DNA from: an uncultured Cytophagales bacterium
GTDB lineage: Bacteria; Bacteroidota; Bacteroidia; Cytophagales; UBA9547
Assembly (NCBI GenBank): GCA_945957555.1
Contig: CAMFLX010000005.1
Location: forward strand, 37,594-101,593
Direction of reading: 5' to 3'
DNA length: 64,000 nucleotides
Every line of letters starts with the position of its first letter. Positions within the stretch are counted from its first letter, which is position 1. Made by a program: the position numbers and the translations under genes. Shown here piece by piece: positions 10,701 to 19,352 of this stretch. The notes beneath the pieces were generated by a model. It saw nothing but the letters and a program-made list of their open reading frames with translations, did not search any database and had not been told where the DNA came from.

Positions 10701-11519
10701 TTCATAGTACCAAAGGATATCTCATATCTTATCGGTAACGGATTGGTTCTTACTTATGCCAAAAATGACAGTAGTGATTTAGATGCTTCTGGCGGCTTTA
10801 TTAACTTTTTCATTGGAGATTCTGACGACAATGTACCAACTGATAATAATCCTCCTAAGATCAATCTATACATCAACGATACAACCTTTAAAGATGGTGG
10901 CTTGACAGGTAATAACGTCACTCTTTTAGCAAAAATTACCGACGAGAGTGGTATCAATCTTTCTAGAACTTCCGTAGGTCACGAAATATCATTGATTATC
11001 GATGAAGAAAGTCAAAATAGTATTACTATTAACGACTACTATATCGCTGAACAAAACAGTTTCACAAACGGTAGCATCAACTATCCCTTATTCAACTTGT
11101 CTGAAGGTGATCATACTCTTACTGTAAGAGTTTGGGATATCTTTAACAATTCAAGTACTGCCACCATACATTTTGTGGTTAAAACTAGGGAAGGGCTCTC
11201 CATAGGGGAGCTATCATCTATACCTGCTCCAAACGAAGATTTTTTGAATTTCCAATTTAGTCACAATAGGGCAGGAGAAACATTGAGTGCAGAATTACAA
11301 ATATTTGATATGCAAGGAAATAGAGTAAGAGATCTTAGCGCAACAATTCCTAATGCTAATTCGGTAGTTTCGGAAGTATATTGGCAAACAAGTACTGGTG
11401 ATACACCCAACAAAACAACATCTTCATCGAGCTTATACGTCTATAAATTGTTTTTGAAATCCGAGTATGACGGCTCAGCTGACAAAAAAATACAGAAGCT
11501 AGTATTTCAAAAATACTGA
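7722..11519 (+). CDS. porU: PorU-type T9SS C-terminal signal peptidase (gingipain-like, C25)
   Basis: 1265 aa with a short signal peptide (MKQYLAALTFIIFGWAQA). A beta-rich N-terminal half is followed by a C25 caspase-like domain at about 520-880. The catalytic dyad is visible as His764 in MNYSGHGREIGW and Cys798 in TAGTCEFGRYD. The DYVGLLDPEEGG and VGRIPARSADEA motifs match PorU, and a C-terminal beta-sandwich with a FDMQGNRVRDL segment ends the protein. PorU is the outer-membrane-associated sortase that cleaves the C-terminal sorting domain of T9SS cargo and attaches cargo to the surface. In this window it would act on the 23.8-kb FG-GAP protein and the ~5290-aa giant. It stands alone on the + strand between two minus-strand blocks and ends at a strong bidirectional terminator. 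Confidence 0.93.
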   Translation: MKQYLAALTFIIFGWAQADTYTIMWNAPKINICTTGESIKTLSFEGESAVSSTLKVGQLRLVFDGRIQNINFSNLSYIMCSADEDSILDKNLFNNTVSYDIKSTTSRFEIHSFVNITPIIKGKDGKLYKIKSFDLSIQKNNLRTQLTANISSIKSSVLSKGDWYKVAVSRNGVFKLDYTYLKNIGMAVDAINPNTIQLFGFGGMLAEENSDFRYEDLPEVPTKFVGNGDSKLDANEYFLVYLQGPDKLSLGNNYTFTKNIYSDKAYYFITHSQANRKSIESAPQLTTFDAEYNTYDFFYRHEVDAANFMPSGRLWVGESLVKNPNLSFNISVPELAENTTLVLKGNVAGSNRQTTSCIINYNGKSSNSYSLAVKPAGGSNYTEVTFFDFGNTMPSSSVNGNYSLSFQYTKGGSENLTYLDYFQIEAIAKLKFTDNYLLFSNKATQFDSYSKFNLSTSKGNIEVWNVNKIDRITNMPLSNDLGTFSFIDSATITGNYVAIDLNATFENPSFVEKTSNQNLHAESSPDLLIITHSSLRNAADRLANFRRSHDGYNVLVVNVDKIYNEFSSGAQDLSALRDYVKYLYNNDKSKLKWVMLFGACSYDYKDRIANNTNFVPIFETINSENTVNSYSSDDYVGLLDPEEGGDIFGGMDVGVGRIPARSADEAEALVDKLIYYSTSHLSYDKWKNNLSFVCDDGDSNTHMDASEELITEVLKYTGSVKVNKLYLNLFPEISSPIGQTCPTLVQKIVDEVEKGTFMMNYSGHGREIGWAGENILTLDMIRNFKNKDKLFLLTAGTCEFGRYDAPEIISGVLESIYNQNGGAIATIAATRPVYASGNKALNKYLMRFMFEKANGTHLSLGEILRKSKGFFPNDANSKSYALLGDPSLVLKYPNYNITIDEIMDENNNPKDTMKALSKVTIKGSIKNNNTLVSDFKGELTLTLFDKEFNKLSKYDPESDGSANPLSIEKNIKLRESIIYQGKALVSGGKFSVSFIVPKDISYLIGNGLVLTYAKNDSSDLDASGGFINFFIGDSDDNVPTDNNPPKINLYINDTTFKDGGLTGNNVTLLAKITDESGINLSRTSVGHEISLIIDEESQNSITINDYYIAEQNSFTNGSINYPLFNLSEGDHTLTVRVWDIFNNSSTATIHFVVKTREGLSIGELSSIPAPNEDFLNFQFSHNRAGETLSAELQIFDMQGNRVRDLSATIPNANSVVSEVYWQTSTGDTPNKTTSSSSLYVYKLFLKSEYDGSADKKIQKLVFQKY

Positions 11520-11542
11520 TCAATAGTAGATTGTGGATACAT

Positions 11543-11584
11543 AAAAAGAGCGGACCAGCTTTTAAAAGCTGGTCCGCTCTTTTT
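11543..11584. terminator. bidirectional terminator between porU and the DUF2126 gene
   Basis: A perfect inverted repeat with 21-bp arms (11543-11563 and 11564-11584) centred at 11563/11564, core GAGCGGACCAGCTTTT, with T runs at the 3' end in both directions. It separates two convergent genes. Confidence 0.92.
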
Positions 11585-11586
11585 TA

Positions 11587-14500
11587 TTATGAATTTTTGA
11601 CTTTCCAAAACTTTCTCAAATCCAGCGTATTGGGATATTCTGGATTGATAAGCTCAATCGGAGCATCTATTTTCAAGTCTTTTTTATTCTCTGCCACAAA
11701 CCGTGTCACATTCGATACAACCTGTACGGGTACTGCTGGCATCTCACTTGCGTTTGGTGTATGTCCAAAATCCCAGAACCTACTGATGCGCCTCGATTCT
11801 GCTTCATTACTATTCACAGGATAAGTCTCATAACTCCTACCTCCTGGGTGTGCTACAAAATAAGTGCAGCCTGCAATGACTTTATCATTCCAAGTATCGA
11901 CAATATCAAGTACCAATGGTGCATCAACACCTACAGTTGGATGTAACGCCGAAGGTGGATTCCAAGCCTTATACCTGATCCCAGCTACATATTCTCCTTT
12001 TGTTCCTGTATTTCTCAAAGGCACACGACACCCATTACAAACCAAAATATGTCTGTTCTCCACAAAGCCACTTAACTTAACTTGTAAGCGCTCTAGAGAA
12101 GAGTCTACAAATCTAGCAGTTCCAGTATTAGAAAGCTCTTCACCCAATACGTGCCAAGGTTCTATGCCTAACCTAAGTTCCAATTGGATATTATCAACGG
12201 TCAAGCCCCCATGATGAGGGAATCTGAATTCAAAAAATGGGTCGAACCAGGAAATATCAAAAGCATAGCCAGCATCCTTAAGATCATTGACCACGTCTAT
12301 CATATCAAGATATGCAAAATGTGGCAACAAAAATCTATCGTGTAGTTCTGTTCCCCAATGCACTAGCTTCTTTTTATAGGGCTTCTTCCAAAACATGGCA
12401 ATGAGTGCCCTTACCAAAAGTGACTGAACCAAACTCATGTGTTTGTGCGGCGGCATGTCAAAAGCCCTAAACTCTAAAATACCCAGCCTTCCCGTAGAAG
12501 AATCAGGAGAATACAGCTTGTCAATACAAAATTCCGTCCTATGGGTATTACCTGTTACATCCACAAGAAGATTTCTGAATATCCTATCCACCAACCAAAA
12601 CGGAACATCACCCCCTTCGGGAATCTGATCAAAAGCAATTTCCAGTTCATAAAGGCGTTCATCACGACCTTCGTCTATGCGTGGTGCCTGACTAGTAGGT
12701 CCCACAAAAGCACCAGCAAATAAGTAACTCAATACGGGATGATGTTGCCAATAGGTAAGTAAACTCCTAAGCAAATCTGGTCTCCTAAGTACCGGACTAT
12801 CAGCGGGTTTTGCGCCTCCAATCGTAACATGATTACCGCCACCTGTACCTGTATGTCGCCCATCTACCATAAACTTCTCTGTACTTAATCTTGACAGAAA
12901 CGCCTCTTCATAAAGTGCAGTATAACTATCCACCAGTTCTTTCCAGGATTTGGCAGGATGGACATTTACCTCAATAACTCCTGGATCTGGTGAAACTACC
13001 AGTTTCTCAACTCTATAGTCTGATGGAGGTGTATAACCCTCAATTCTAACAGGTTTGTCTAATTTCTGCGCAGTATGCTCTACCGATGCTATCAAATCCA
13101 GGTATTGCTCAAAACGATCAACTGGCGGCAAAAACACATAAATGATGCCCTCTCTTACCTCTACAGATAATGCAGTCCTGATCGTATCAACGTCAAAGAG
13201 TGGTTTTTTTTCTTTGTCCTCAATCCTCTCTATTGTTTTGGACACTTTGGTACCCTCCTCTGCTTTCCCTGAAAGAACAGCTACTTCAGGCGCTTTGTAA
13301 ACAACGGACTCTTTACCATATCTTTGAGCTACTTGGCTATGAAAATCCTCAAAGGCTGGCAAATCTTCAAAAGGACTTCTCTCTAAAGGCACCTCTCTCC
13401 TATTTTTAGCAACATGAGGAAGTGAATCCAACGGCAGTCTGAGACCTAGAGGCGAATTTCCAGGAAACAAAAAACAATATTTTCTTCTAAACTTCCACTC
13501 ACAACTTATCCAAGAATTATCAGGTAGACTCCATAAAAGTGGTAGTACAAAACCTACCGGATTATTCATACCGCGCTCCAAGTGTTCAGCTAAGGTCCTT
13601 CTTTCTATGGGATCCTTAAGGTTTACGTCCAAAGGGTCTAAATTAATGGGAACCTTTCCTTCCTCTAATGCCCAATAAATAGGGTCTTCGTAGGTTGGGG
13701 TTATATTTTTCACATCTATACCCAAGTACTTAGTAAGTTCAACTATAAATTCTTCAGCATCTTTAGTTGAATATTTATTATCGGACTCCCGAGCCATATA
13801 ATTCTCGTTTTTCCAAATAGGTAGACCGTCCTTCCTCCAATACAAAGCATATTGCCAACGCGGAAATGGCTCACCAGGATACCATTTACCCTGTCCAAAG
13901 TGTATGAATCCTCCATGTGCAAATCTATTCTTGAGTCGAATTGCAAGATCGTATGCCAGCTTACGTTTTAAGGGGCCATCTGCCGTAGAATTCCATTCGG
14001 GAGACTCCATATCATCAATAGAAACAAAGGTTGGCTCTCCCCCCATTGTGAGCCTTACATCTCCATCAACAAGATCTTTCTCCACCACATTGCCTACTTC
14101 CATGATCTTCTCCCATTGCTCTTCAGAGTACGGCTTGGTTACTCTTGGATCTTCGTGAATACGAAATACCTCATTACTAAACTCAAAAGTTGATTCACAG
14201 AAGTCTCTTGCGCCGGTAATCGGAGCAGCACTTTCATAACTTGGAGTACAACAAAGTGGTATATGGCCTTCACCTGCGAGTAAACCAGAAGTTCCGTCCA
14301 GTCCTATCCACCCGGCACCAGGAATGTAGGCTTCCACCCATGCATGCAAATCTGTAATATCATGTGTAGGGCCAGAAGGTCCGTCCAAGGACTTAATATC
14401 TGGGCTTAGTTGTACCGAATAGCCCGAAACAAATCTTGAGGCAATTCCAAAGTGTCGTAAGGTTTGTACCATTAACCATGCAAAATCCCTGCAAGACCCT

Positions 14501-15033
14501 CTCTTGAGGCTTAATGTTTCCTCACAGTTCTGTACGCCAGTCTCCAAGCGGATATTATAGGCAATTTCTTTATTTATTTTTGTATTGAGCCTTACCAAAA
14601 AATCAACAATCCGCATCTCCCCAGCTATTTTACTTTCCTCAACCCACTGCTGAAGTTTTTCGCCAGATTCCACAATTTCTAAATAAGCTGAAAGCTCTTT
14701 TTTTAGTTGTTGATCATACTGAAATGGGTAATTCTCTGCATATTCCTCAACAAAAAAATCAAAAGGGTTGATCACTTCCATTTTGGCAATAACTTCTACG
14801 TCTATGCTCAAAAAATTGGTTTTGTCAGGAAATACCACTCGAGCCAAGTAGTTGCCAAATGGATCTTGTTGCCAATTTATAAAATGATTTTCTGGCAATA
14901 TTTTGAATGAATAACCCTCTATAGGGGTTCTGGAATGAGGCGCCGGCCTTAATCTAAATACATGAGGAGATAAGTTAACCTGTCTGTCAAAGTTATACTT
15001 AGTCTTATGAGAAATTGCAATTTTTATAGACAT
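11587..15033 (-). CDS. transglutaminase-like/DUF2126 fusion protein
   Basis: 1148 aa, the usual full length of this family. An N-terminal transglutaminase-like domain (about 1-280) carries Cys181 in KRGSCRDFAW, His230 in DLHAWV and Asp246 in WIGLDGTSG. The DUF2126 region follows (from about 320: MGGEPTFVSIDDMESPEWN, GKWYPGEPFPRWQY), with glutamine-synthetase/amidoligase-like RLPLDSLP, GGGNHVTIGG, LEFRAFDMPPHKHM and RFPHHGG blocks. Such proteins are predicted to act with circularly permuted ATP-grasp/alpha-E proteins in peptide synthesis or cleavage. Here the partner genes lie 4 kb away on the same strand, separated by porU. Confidence 0.92.
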   Translation of the reverse strand: MSIKIAISHKTKYNFDRQVNLSPHVFRLRPAPHSRTPIEGYSFKILPENHFINWQQDPFGNYLARVVFPDKTNFLSIDVEVIAKMEVINPFDFFVEEYAENYPFQYDQQLKKELSAYLEIVESGEKLQQWVEESKIAGEMRIVDFLVRLNTKINKEIAYNIRLETGVQNCEETLSLKRGSCRDFAWLMVQTLRHFGIASRFVSGYSVQLSPDIKSLDGPSGPTHDITDLHAWVEAYIPGAGWIGLDGTSGLLAGEGHIPLCCTPSYESAAPITGARDFCESTFEFSNEVFRIHEDPRVTKPYSEEQWEKIMEVGNVVEKDLVDGDVRLTMGGEPTFVSIDDMESPEWNSTADGPLKRKLAYDLAIRLKNRFAHGGFIHFGQGKWYPGEPFPRWQYALYWRKDGLPIWKNENYMARESDNKYSTKDAEEFIVELTKYLGIDVKNITPTYEDPIYWALEEGKVPINLDPLDVNLKDPIERRTLAEHLERGMNNPVGFVLPLLWSLPDNSWISCEWKFRRKYCFLFPGNSPLGLRLPLDSLPHVAKNRREVPLERSPFEDLPAFEDFHSQVAQRYGKESVVYKAPEVAVLSGKAEEGTKVSKTIERIEDKEKKPLFDVDTIRTALSVEVREGIIYVFLPPVDRFEQYLDLIASVEHTAQKLDKPVRIEGYTPPSDYRVEKLVVSPDPGVIEVNVHPAKSWKELVDSYTALYEEAFLSRLSTEKFMVDGRHTGTGGGNHVTIGGAKPADSPVLRRPDLLRSLLTYWQHHPVLSYLFAGAFVGPTSQAPRIDEGRDERLYELEIAFDQIPEGGDVPFWLVDRIFRNLLVDVTGNTHRTEFCIDKLYSPDSSTGRLGILEFRAFDMPPHKHMSLVQSLLVRALIAMFWKKPYKKKLVHWGTELHDRFLLPHFAYLDMIDVVNDLKDAGYAFDISWFDPFFEFRFPHHGGLTVDNIQLELRLGIEPWHVLGEELSNTGTARFVDSSLERLQVKLSGFVENRHILVCNGCRVPLRNTGTKGEYVAGIRYKAWNPPSALHPTVGVDAPLVLDIVDTWNDKVIAGCTYFVAHPGGRSYETYPVNSNEAESRRISRFWDFGHTPNASEMPAVPVQVVSNVTRFVAENKKDLKIDAPIELINPEYPNTLDLRKFWKVKNS

Positions 15034-15178
15034 AAGGTATGATTTAAATACTCAAATTAAAAAATATTCATACAATTTAAGTATTTAAAGGTTAAAAAAG
15101 AAAGTTGTTTGTGAAAATAGATCATATTTTTGACTAACTATCAAAATGTTTCAATACCTTCTGGTAATTGTTCAAAAA

Positions 15179-15529
15179 CTAGCCCAGATCACCAAATACT
15201 TCCTCAAAATATTCTATTGCCTGGATTTTCATCAGCTGTTCCTGTTCCTTAAGATCAAGAGCTGGAAGGTTATTCAAATTCTTATAGTGTGGCCAACCAT
15301 CATTATCGTGTCCCTCTAGCTCATAATAGCCTAAGGGTTCAAGTAACTTACAGGTGGCAATATGCATCAAGTCTTGTTTTTCCTCTTTTGAAAATTCCCT
15401 AAAACCCTTTCCTAGCTCCTGAATACCAACCAAAAACAATACAGCATTAAGATCTGGGCGTTTACCAAAACCATCAGACAGCTTCTTTTGAAGATTCTGC
15501 CATTTCATTAAAAGAATCGGATCTCGCAT
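15179..15529 (-). CDS. conserved hypothetical protein
   Basis: 116 aa, acidic, soluble, mostly helical by composition, with no signal peptide. Noticeable stretches are LNAVLFLVGIQELGKGFREFSKEEKQDLMHIA and YYELEGHDNDGWPHY. The pattern is familiar from Bacteroidota genomes as a conserved protein of unknown function, but I cannot name a family. It is upstream of and co-oriented with the DUF2126 gene, about 145 bp away, so operon membership is uncertain. Confidence 0.65.
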   Translation of the reverse strand: MRDPILLMKWQNLQKKLSDGFGKRPDLNAVLFLVGIQELGKGFREFSKEEKQDLMHIATCKLLEPLGYYELEGHDNDGWPHYKNLNNLPALDLKEQEQLMKIQAIEYFEEVFGDLG

Positions 15530-15643
15530 AATTTTTACTTTACCTATATATGCACTAACTGGATTTTAAAGTACAAAAAGGTAAGGGTACAAAAATATTT
15601 TTAAAAATCAGTTAAATGTTAAAATATTAATTAAATTTTTTTA

Positions 15644-15651
15644 TAATTTTG
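15644..15651 (+). promoter_or_regulatory. possible -7 promoter element
   Basis: TAATTTTG fits TAnnTTTG and is 31 bp before the ATG at 15683. No clear -33 TTG is seen. Confidence 0.35.
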
Positions 15652-15682
15652 AGGCCAATAATCATAAAATAAGTTTCAAGTA

Positions 15683-15847
15683 ATGAAGAACGATCACATT
15701 ACCAAATCACTATATGTAGTGCTATTTTTGTTAGTGTCAGCTTTTATGGCTACACAATGTGGTAAAAAATACAATACTACCAAGTACAAAGACCCAGCGC
15801 GTGATAAAGAATGGGTATATGGTAAGGATTCGACCTCTGGACATTAA
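15683..15847 (+). CDS. small putative lipoprotein or membrane-anchored peptide (54 aa)
   Basis: A short frame of 54 codons opens with MKNDHITKSL, then a hydrophobic segment YVVLFLLVSAFMA ending TQC at Cys26, then a polar tail GKKYNTTKYKDPARDKEW. The Cys after the hydrophobic stretch suggests a lipoprotein, but the residue before it is Gln rather than the usual Gly/Ala/Ser, so lipidation is uncertain. Support comes from the promoter-like element upstream, the terminator 18 bp downstream, and the signal-like N-terminus. Function is unknown. Confidence 0.55.
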   Translation: MKNDHITKSLYVVLFLLVSAFMATQCGKKYNTTKYKDPARDKEWVYGKDSTSGH

Positions 15848-15865
15848 ATAATAAAAAAAATAAAA

Positions 15866-15896
15866 AAAATTAAGCCACCTCGGGTGGCTTAATTTT
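15866..15896 (+). terminator. Rho-independent terminator after the 54-aa gene
   Basis: AATTAAGCCACC / GGTGGCTTAATT arms with a 3-nt loop, followed by TTTTT on the + strand and preceded by an A-rich run, so it may work both ways. Confidence 0.85.
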
Positions 15897-15911
15897 TGTA
15901 ATGTATGACCA

Positions 15912-17009
15912 ATGAACCATACCAACAGTAGAAGAGAGTTTTATATTAAGGCACTACTTTTTCTGGTATTGTTAATATCTTTCACTATATTTCTAGACTT
16001 GCTTGTTCAAAGCATAGAGTTCAATCCTGAAGATTATAAGAAATACCTAAAAAAAACCAATCATCTCTTTTTCCTTGCCTTCTTTTTTGGCATTATAGCA
16101 ACAGCAATCGTTCAAAGTAGTTCAGCCATTACTACACTAGCAGTTGCCATGGTAGCTAAAGGCGACCTTGAACTAGGACATGCCATACCAATAGTCATTG
16201 GTAGTAACATAGGCACCACGATCACACCCTTTATATTCAGCTTTGTACATTCAGAGAAGCGAGGCCAATTTAAAAGGGCTTTGGCAGTAGCTTTTTCGCA
16301 TAATATTTTTAATGTTCTTACGGCCATACTACTCATATTCTTTGAATTTCAATTTGGCTTCTTGAGCCATATAAGTACATGGCTAGGGCATATCACTTAT
16401 ACTTCTATGGGTAATAATAGCTTGTTACCCTTTTTCAAAGATGGCTTTCTTAAACCCATATCGGTATATATCATTAGGCTTATAGGCATTTCTTGGATTA
16501 CAGCAATCATAGGGTTTACGGGTATGTATCTAAGTATCAAAGGATTTGTCAAGTTTTTCACCAGTAAGAACCTTGATCAAGACAGCACTATTGTAAACAA
16601 ATACATTTTTGCACAAGGGTATAAAACGTTTTTTACAGGGCTCATAAGTACCGCAGTTGTTCATTCATCATCTGCCACAATATCTATATTGCAATCTTTT
16701 ATCAGTTCTTATAAAATAAACACTAGAAAAGCTTTTTATTTTATAGTAGGAGCCAACATAGGTACTACCTTTACAGCATTGCTTGCTGGACTTTTCAATA
16801 AAGAAACAGCACTATGTTTAGCCTTTGCTCATTTTCTATTTAACCTTATCGGTGCACTCACCTTTGGCCTTATACCTTGGCTGCGGAACATAAACATTAT
16901 CGTTGCAGAATTTCTAGCTGAATATTTTGAAAAATTCAGGCCATACCTTATTATTTACATAAGTTTTTTGTTTTTCATCATTCCATTGTTACTTATTTGT
17001 TTTTTCTGA
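15912..17009 (+). CDS. Na+/phosphate symporter family protein (NptA/PhoU-less type)
   Basis: 365 aa, very hydrophobic. Two inverted family repeats are visible: QSSSA at 68-72 with GSNIGTT at 97-103, and HSSSAT near 251 with GANIGTT near 280. These paired QSSSA/GxNIGTT motifs are the hallmark of the Na/Pi-cotransporter II family. It probably imports phosphate, or a related anion, with sodium across the inner membrane. No PhoU-like cytoplasmic tail is present. It starts 15 bp past the preceding terminator, so its promoter probably overlaps the hairpin or lies within the A-rich tract. Confidence 0.88.
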   Translation: MNHTNSRREFYIKALLFLVLLISFTIFLDLLVQSIEFNPEDYKKYLKKTNHLFFLAFFFGIIATAIVQSSSAITTLAVAMVAKGDLELGHAIPIVIGSNIGTTITPFIFSFVHSEKRGQFKRALAVAFSHNIFNVLTAILLIFFEFQFGFLSHISTWLGHITYTSMGNNSLLPFFKDGFLKPISVYIIRLIGISWITAIIGFTGMYLSIKGFVKFFTSKNLDQDSTIVNKYIFAQGYKTFFTGLISTAVVHSSSATISILQSFISSYKINTRKAFYFIVGANIGTTFTALLAGLFNKETALCLAFAHFLFNLIGALTFGLIPWLRNINIIVAEFLAEYFEKFRPYLIIYISFLFFIIPLLLICFF

Positions 17010-17074
17010 TATTAAACAATGGCACGATGTCTTATTAAAAAATACGTCCTATAGTGAATTCAGTATCTGCTCAA

Positions 17075-17890
17075 ATGATGTTCAAAAATATTCTTTGTCT
17101 TATCATCGCACCTTGGTGTCTTTTAGCTCAAACTAAAGTTGAGAGTCTTAACCCAGAAATCAATTCCTCCTTTGCACTGAGGTTTCTCGGCAAAAAAGCC
17201 AATGTATCTGCGAGTATTTCTCAACGATTTTTTACTACTGATGAAACGCAATATTTTACAGGCCTCACCCAAGACGCATATACATCATCCAATCTTGTGT
17301 ATAGCAGAATGGCTTTATCTGCATTAAAAAAATTCAACAAACACTGGTTTGGAACTGCAAACTTACAAACGCAATTAGGCCGTTATCATTTCTACAATTA
17401 TAACAGATCGTTTTCTACCATCGGCGCCTCATTGGGACATAAGGGCAAAATTGATGAGATTACCTTTTATAAAGAATTGGGCGCTACTACTAACAACCAA
17501 AAGCCTAAATCTATAAAAGATTTGTATTTCAATGTAAAATTTGAATATGTGATCAAGTCCAATCAAAAAAATATTGCAATAGCCTCCTTATCAGGCAAAA
17601 TAGATTGGCTTGGTACGAGTTTTAAAAGTGCTGACAATGATATCTTTGTACTCAGGTCTAAAGACGAATCCTTCTTAAAAAAAGTGGATCAATCTTTCCT
17701 CATTCTTAATTTCGACTTTCTACTTTCTCCCAAGAACACAATTTCTTTAAATACGTGTTATTTTACGGAATACTATCCTTCGGCAGACCAAGGTTATGAC
17801 AAACGGAATGTTAAACATTATATATTTGGTATTGTTTGGGGGTATCAATTTTTCAGAGAAAGTCTTGACGTTGTAAATCACATGTATTAA
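17075..17890 (+). CDS. exported protein of unknown function, probably outer-membrane barrel
   Basis: About 271 aa. I place the start at the ATG pair 17075/17078, which gives a clean signal peptide (MFKNILCLIIAPWCLLAQ); a GTG 21 bp upstream is possible. The mature part has alternating polar and aromatic strands (RFFTTDETQYFTGL, WFGTANLQTQLGRYHFYNYN, SLNTCYFTEYYP) typical of beta-barrel outer-membrane proteins. No family is recognised. It follows the symporter by 65 bp and converges with the NTF2-like gene, its stop codon touching that gene's stop. Confidence 0.7.
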   Translation: MMFKNILCLIIAPWCLLAQTKVESLNPEINSSFALRFLGKKANVSASISQRFFTTDETQYFTGLTQDAYTSSNLVYSRMALSALKKFNKHWFGTANLQTQLGRYHFYNYNRSFSTIGASLGHKGKIDEITFYKELGATTNNQKPKSIKDLYFNVKFEYVIKSNQKNIAIASLSGKIDWLGTSFKSADNDIFVLRSKDESFLKKVDQSFLILNFDFLLSPKNTISLNTCYFTEYYPSADQGYDKRNVKHYIFGIVWGYQFFRESLDVVNHMY

Positions 17891-18295
17891 CTAGCCTAAA
17901 AGATGCTGAAAATCTTTATAATAAAATCTTTGATATAAGATCTTGCCGTCTTTCCATTTTTGAACAAATGCTTCTTCGAGCAGCATTTTCCCAAGTCTCT
18001 TGCTCGTAAACTCAATATACATTTCACCCATTACCAGGCCATCCTTTTCGTTTACTGCATAACTAAGAACTTTACAATTAACTTGAGCAATACGATCCAA
18101 GTTATCAAGTTCTATCTGACGCAAGCGCTCCTTCCCTACTATTGGTGGGTCATAATTCTCGATTTGGGTTATATCAGGATCGTAATATAAATCTATTACC
18201 TCTGCAAAATGCCCCTTAGCCAGCAGTTTGATATAAGCATCTACATGATGCTTTAATTTTTTCATGATTGGTTTAATAACGGTTTGATTATTCAT
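17891..18295 (-). CDS. SnoaL/NTF2-like protein
   Basis: About 134 aa from the ATG at 18293-18295 (MNNQTVIKPIMKKLKHHVDAY); a start at MKKLKHH is also possible, and a longer upstream extension looks spurious. The core has the NTF2-like pattern: an N-terminal helix with YIKLLAKGHFAEVIDLYYDPDI, then IVGKERLRQIELDNL, and terminal strands MYIEFTSKRLGKM, AFVQKWKDGKI and YQRFYYKDF. Such single-domain proteins are isomerase-like enzymes or ligand binders. The exact role is not predictable. Confidence 0.72.
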   Translation of the reverse strand: MNNQTVIKPIMKKLKHHVDAYIKLLAKGHFAEVIDLYYDPDITQIENYDPPIVGKERLRQIELDNLDRIAQVNCKVLSYAVNEKDGLVMGEMYIEFTSKRLGKMLLEEAFVQKWKDGKILYQRFYYKDFQHLLG

Positions 18296-18473
18296 AACAT
18301 TGAAAATTATTATTAATATGACGCTCCAGCGATCAAAACAAATAGAAGCTGAACTAGTCCCCAATTATTAAGGTTATTCTCCCAATAATTTAAACGGCTT
18401 CATCTTAAGTCCAAAAGACACCCTAATATTTATCCCATAACTTTGGCAAAAGGTAACTTATCGATCACAAAAT

Positions 18474-19022
18474 TCATCTCTTGTTGAAACTGAAACCAAA
18501 TATGCTACCAATGATCCCACCCAGAATGTGCGCAAACTGTGAGATATTGTCGCTCTCAAAGCTACTGTAAGCTTCCTGGCCAATGAAGATCAAAAAAACC
18601 AGAATAAAAGTAAGAGGGATTTCACCACTTTTAAAGGTGGTGAATGAAGCCAAAAGAATAAACAAAAAAACGATGCCGCTAGCCCCTAACAGACCCGTAT
18701 TGAAAAACAAAGTATTTAATACTGCCGTGATAAAAGCTGTGAAAAGGATCAAACCAATGAGAACTTGGCTGCCGTACTTTTCTTCCAAGATGGGGCCTAT
18801 CAATAAAATAAAAGTAAAATTGCCCATTAAATGATTCAGGTCTTGATGACCCAGCACATGACTAAACAGCCTAAAATAATCTAATGGTCTGGTAAAACTA
18901 AAACTAGGAAGTGTAACAAAGGCACCTTGAAGTGAGGTCGATAAAAAATGGGTAAGTACAAATACAGCTAGCGCTAAAAAAGTAAAACTCAAAACTACAG
19001 GGGAATTATAAGATATGCGCAT
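18474..19022 (-). CDS. rhomboid family intramembrane serine protease
   Basis: 182 aa with about six membrane segments. The rhomboid catalytic elements are present: HLMGN at residues 64-68 (oxyanion-side His/Asn), GASG with Ser115 as nucleophile, and His165 in AHILGG as base. It should cut transmembrane substrates in the inner membrane. The cold-shock operon lies upstream on the same strand, separated by a terminator, so it probably has its own promoter in the 18-bp-plus AT-rich gap before its start. Confidence 0.88.
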   Translation of the reverse strand: MRISYNSPVVLSFTFLALAVFVLTHFLSTSLQGAFVTLPSFSFTRPLDYFRLFSHVLGHQDLNHLMGNFTFILLIGPILEEKYGSQVLIGLILFTAFITAVLNTLFFNTGLLGASGIVFLFILLASFTTFKSGEIPLTFILVFLIFIGQEAYSSFESDNISQFAHILGGIIGSIFGFSFNKR

Positions 19023-19066
19023 ATTTTAAATAGTTCAATCACAAAGTTAGGATTTAGATTGAAAAC

Positions 19067-19098
19067 TAAAAAAGCTGAATTTTGTTAAACTCAGCTTT
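19067..19098 (-). terminator. terminator of the cold-shock operon
   Basis: Minus-strand AAAGCTGA/TCAGCTTT arms (19071-19078 and 19091-19098) with a 12-nt loop, followed by a T-rich run, 26 bp past the cspA-like stop. Confidence 0.7.
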
Positions 19099-19123
19099 GG
19101 GGTTGGCCTTAAGTGTATAACGA

Positions 19124-19318
19124 TTAAGCGATAACTCTCACGTTTACTGCATTTAATCCTTTTTTACCTCTTTCAACTTCGAATTCAACCGCATCGTTTT
19201 CACGGATTTCATCAACAAGACCACTTTGATGTACAAAGATGTCCTCTCCTGTACCTTCTTGTTGAATAAATCCAAAACCTTTGGTTCTGTTGAAGAATTT
19301 TACTGTCCCTTTTTTCAT
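19124..19318 (-). CDS. cspA: cold-shock domain protein (CspA family)
   Basis: 64 aa, the standard single cold-shock domain. RNP1 is KGFGFI at residues 13-18 and RNP2 is DIFVH at 26-30. It binds single-stranded nucleic acid and melts RNA structure, mainly on temperature downshift. It is second in a two-gene operon behind a lysine/glutamate-rich small protein (34 bp apart) that accompanies cold-shock genes in many Bacteroidota. Regulation is probably through the long structured leader upstream of that first gene. Confidence 0.95.
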   Translation of the reverse strand: MKKGTVKFFNRTKGFGFIQQEGTGEDIFVHQSGLVDEIRENDAVEFEVERGKKGLNAVNVRVIA

Positions 19319-19352
19319 GCTTATTGTGATTATTGATTTTACTTTATTGATT

